DNA of 64,000 nt from Deltaproteobacteria bacterium. GTDB lineage: Bacteria > Myxococcota_A > UBA796 > CAJQPC01. Numbering within the stretch: the first letter of the stretch is position 1; every line of letters begins with the position of its first letter. The stretch is from the NCBI GenBank assembly GCA_016717595.1, contig JADKFE010000128.1, forward strand, positions 1 through 64,000, written 5' to 3'. Below the pieces are notes generated by a model, which saw only the letters and a list, made by a program, of their open reading frames with translations, had not been told where the DNA came from and did not search any database. Position numbers and translations under genes: made by a program. Below, piece after piece: positions 63,482-64,000 of the stretch.

Positions 63482-64000
63482 TCAGAGCGCGGAGGGGTTG
63501 AGGGCCTTGCGGGCTTCACGGAGCAGGCGCGCGAGGCCACAACCCTCCCCAGCCTCCTGAAGTTCGCGGAGGTCAGCGCGCCGCCAAGCCTCTTCCCAAC
63601 GGTTGTCCTCGTCGCAGAGGGATTGTTTGACGGTCTTGGCGTCTTTGGGATCGGTCGGCTTCTTGGAGGTGAGGCGCTCGGGCGATCTTGTCGGGCAGAA
63701 GCCGAGGCGCTGACGCGCGGCGGCCAGGGCCTTGGTCTCGGCTTCAGTCTCCGGGCGCCAAGCGAGCAGCTCAAAGCCCTCAATCTCGGGACGGGCGAGG
63801 GCAGGGACCACAGGAAACGGCCAAGACTTGTCGGCCACCGCCTGCTCAAAGCCCTTGGCGCGATCCTCGTCGCCGTCGAGGTCGCGGGAGATCACGACCA
63901 CCTCAGGCACGGTGTCTTCAGCGAGGAAGAGGAGCAGGACCGCGCGGAACATCTGGGCGTCTGCTTCGCCGGAATCTCCATCAAAGTGCCCGTGGATCCT
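63482..64000 (-). CDS. Partial gene at right edge, TOPRIM/DUF4276-like candidate
   Basis: The frame is open from the stop at 63482 to the window edge, so the N-terminus is missing. The ATG at 63952 is probably internal, since good sequence continues upstream (GHFDGDSGEADAQ). The visible part has VPEVVVISRDLDGDEDRAKGFEQAV, an acidic strand-turn, then PEIEGFELLAW and RQRLGFCPTRSPERLTSKKP, and a helical end. The D-x-D turn and later Glu fit TOPRIM- or DUF4276-type proteins that often pair with an ATPase in defence loci. I hold this assignment loosely. Confidence 0.5.
   Translation of the reverse strand, partial: RIHGHFDGDSGEADAQMFRAVLLLFLAEDTVPEVVVISRDLDGDEDRAKGFEQAVADKSWPFPVVPALARPEIEGFELLAWRPETEAETKALAAARQRLGFCPTRSPERLTSKKPTDPKDAKTVKQSLCDEDNRWEEAWRRADLRELQEAGEGCGLARLLREARKALNPSAL

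Overview
The window is G+C-rich and densely coded, with genes in long operons on both strands. I saw no tRNA, rRNA, insertion sequence or CRISPR array. It looks like a chromosome segment of a Gram-negative, two-membrane bacterium, most likely a member of the Myxococcota (inference). Supporting signs are an apolipoprotein N-acyltransferase, SurA-like and PpiC-like periplasmic folding factors, many lipoproteins with Asp/Thr/Gly-rich linkers, MopE-type calcium-motif proteins, a parallel beta-helix protein with a MYXO-CTERM-like tail, FHA proteins and an NtrC-type two-component system.

Left end (1-8.7 kb): a decayed and an intact Uma2 endonuclease lie in tandem, followed by a SAM methyltransferase. 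Next comes a gene-free stretch holding four evenly spaced TGAGGCTCA dyads, then an unrecognised three-gene cassette: a frameshifted P-loop ATPase and two unknown proteins. A DUF423 membrane protein and an NfeD-like/flotillin/flotillin operon follow.

Middle left (8.7-24 kb): HflX; three related cysteine-containing secreted proteins; a minus-strand PpiC lipoprotein/SurA/PdxA operon; an exported PEGA-like protein with a histidine kinase and an NtrC-type regulator; an RTX-repeat secreted protein behind an AT-rich promoter; and two beta-helix proteins. The longer beta-helix gene (with MopE motifs) is interrupted by one in-frame TAG.

Centre (24-33 kb): a six-gene operon encodes two lipoproteins, a DUF1588-like CxxCH protein, a Tat-exported DUF1501 protein, a c-type-haem-motif lipoprotein and a PA14-like lipoprotein. 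It resembles surface modules known best from Planctomycetes. An enoyl-CoA hydratase-like protein, a GNAT acetyltransferase and a B12-binding radical SAM enzyme follow.

Stress block (33-47.5 kb): a minus-strand run goes dnaK, dnaJ, moxR, DUF58, a DUF4381-like gene, batA, a batB/batC fusion, batD, batE and a lipoprotein. It faces groES-groEL across a 645-bp gap that contains a well-formed terminator and inverted repeats but no CIRCE element that I could see.

Envelope block (47.5-55.6 kb): yidD, an exported membrane protein and lnt. They are followed by an overlapping set of an ECF sigma factor, a one-TM DUF4384-like protein and a secreted caspase-like protein with a probable beta-barrel tail, then a choice-of-anchor/VWA lipoprotein and an M50-type membrane protease. 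The set could form a proteolytic envelope-signalling pathway, and I regard it as the most interesting lead in the window.

Right end (55.6-64 kb): a 470-bp G-run-rich gap, a peptide-type substrate-binding lipoprotein, ribF, aroE, two FHA membrane proteins, an ABC1/UbiB kinase, a solitary AbiEi-type regulator behind a strong inverted repeat, and a truncated gene that may be TOPRIM/DUF4276-like at the edge. All functions are assigned by reading motifs; no database search was run.
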